Assembly: GCA_024697065.1 (NCBI GenBank)
Contig: JAILGE010000038.1
Span: 1-40,184, forward strand
Direction: 5' to 3'
Source of the DNA: Lachnospiraceae bacterium
GTDB lineage: Bacteria; Bacillota; Clostridia; Lachnospirales; Lachnospiraceae
Length of the DNA: 40,184 nucleotides
Positions 39,643-40,184 of the stretch are shown here, piece by piece (within the stretch, counting starts at the first letter, position 1; every line of letters starts with the position of its first letter). The position numbers were made by a program, and so were the translations under genes. The notes beneath the pieces are model-generated. The model ran no database searches. It saw nothing but the letters and a program-made list of their open reading frames with translations, and was not told the DNA's origin.

Positions 39643-40184
39643 ATGGCAATGAAAAGAAGGGTCAGAAGTTGGATCACAGGTATCATGACAGCATCAATAC
39701 TGTCACAGTTTCTTAATGGAACGGTAAGTTTGGCAGCAGACAGGGGGACAGATAGTGTTTCCTCCGCTAGCGCTCTTGTGCAGGTGGATAGCCAATCTGA
39801 CAGAGATGTTGAATTAAACGGTGATAATACCACCTCTGATGGTGGAGATACCAACGTTATAAGTGATGATTCCGATTCTTCTGAGCAGGATAGTAACGCA
39901 GGGAATGATAATCACAGTGAATCTGCGAATAGCGGTAATGAGTTTTTCCAGGATTCCACAGACGAAACATCAGATCAGAGAGTGTGTGTTGCATCAGATG
40001 CTGAGGCAGCTTCAGGAAACAGAACTGAGTCGTTTAATGGAATAAATTCGTCTGATGAAGCTAATGAAACCATATCTGATGGTGATGCAGAGGTGATTGA
40101 TCCGTCAGCTGATGCAGACGGATCGGATACAGGCTTAGAAGATACGAGCATTGAAAGTAACGAGAGGGGGATTCTTGAAGAGGA
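39643..40184 (+). CDS. Secreted Ser/Asp/Glu-rich surface protein, N-terminal part (cut by window edge)
   Basis: The frame stays open for 180 codons to the window end. It starts at ATG 39643 behind AAAGGA (an in-frame ATG at 39628 is less well placed). Residues 1-32 form a signal peptide: basic M-A-M-K-R-R-V-R, a hydrophobic stretch, and a likely cut after S-L-A-A. The rest is low-complexity and very acidic, rich in Ser, Asp, Asn, Glu and Thr with little hydrophobic content, like the stalk or linker of Gram-positive surface proteins. No domain is reached before the edge, so function is unknown. It follows the repeat leader and terminator and is probably controlled by them. Confidence 0.75.
   Translation, partial: MAMKRRVRSWITGIMTASILSQFLNGTVSLAADRGTDSVSSASALVQVDSQSDRDVELNGDNTTSDGGDTNVISDDSDSSEQDSNAGNDNHSESANSGNEFFQDSTDETSDQRVCVASDAEAASGNRTESFNGINSSDEANETISDGDAEVIDPSADADGSDTGLEDTSIESNERGILEE

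Overview
The window looks like the chromosome of an anaerobic Firmicute of class Clostridia, most likely family Lachnospiraceae (Butyrivibrio, Roseburia or Lachnospira-like). The reasons are moderate-to-low GC, strong AGGAGG-type ribosome sites, a type III glutamine synthetase, a YtrA-type GntR/ABC cassette, an ammonium transporter fused to PII, and a carboxyspermidine-type polyamine cluster. This placement is inferred from gene content; no rRNA gene, tRNA gene, phage, IS element or CRISPR array was seen.

Layout. 1-2.9 kb is an accessory patch: the 5' end of a TetR regulator with a palindromic operator, a beta-carbonic-anhydrase tail without its catalytic part, an MFS transporter, small uncertain ORFs, a flavin-dependent oxidoreductase, and a decayed short-chain-dehydrogenase fragment. 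2.8-4.8 kb is a GntR/ABC-ATPase/permease operon with a perfect operator over its -10 box. 5-9.7 kb holds single genes: three acetyltransferase domains (one fused to a beta-lactamase-like domain), a nucleoside phosphorylase-like enzyme, and a three-domain chemotaxis-type protein (MshEN-like repeats, CheX-like phosphatase, receiver).

9.7-16.6 kb is a PucR-type regulator followed by a polar amino-acid ABC importer (binding lipoprotein, permease, ATPase), a cytidylate-kinase-like protein, a class III aminotransferase and an iron-dependent alcohol dehydrogenase. Together they suggest uptake of an amino acid, transamination of its terminal amine, and reduction of the aldehyde formed (GABA to 4-hydroxybutyrate is one candidate). 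A GGDEF protein follows. A bidirectional terminator separates it from a LysR regulator that diverges from the nitrogen operon.

19.2-29.3 kb is a complete ammonium-assimilation operon, amt(-PII fusion), glnN, gltB, gltD, closed by a terminator. 29.4-39.3 kb starts with a secreted transglutaminase-like protein and continues with a polyamine cluster: arginine decarboxylase, a SpeE-like aminopropyltransferase with unusual active-site residues, carboxy(nor)spermidine dehydrogenase and decarboxylase, agmatine deiminase, two small unknown proteins, N-carbamoylputrescine amidase and an AEC-family transporter. Arginine can be taken to agmatine, putrescine and spermidine by these genes alone.

39.3-40.2 kb holds the most unusual element. 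A strong promoter drives an 18-codon mini-ORF made of eight CAGAA pentanucleotide repeats. A strong intrinsic terminator follows, and then a secreted Ser/Asp-rich protein that runs off the window. Repeat-number changes would move the mini-ORF stop codon to within 2 nt of the terminator hairpin in one frame of three, so this may be a phase-variable transcription attenuator.
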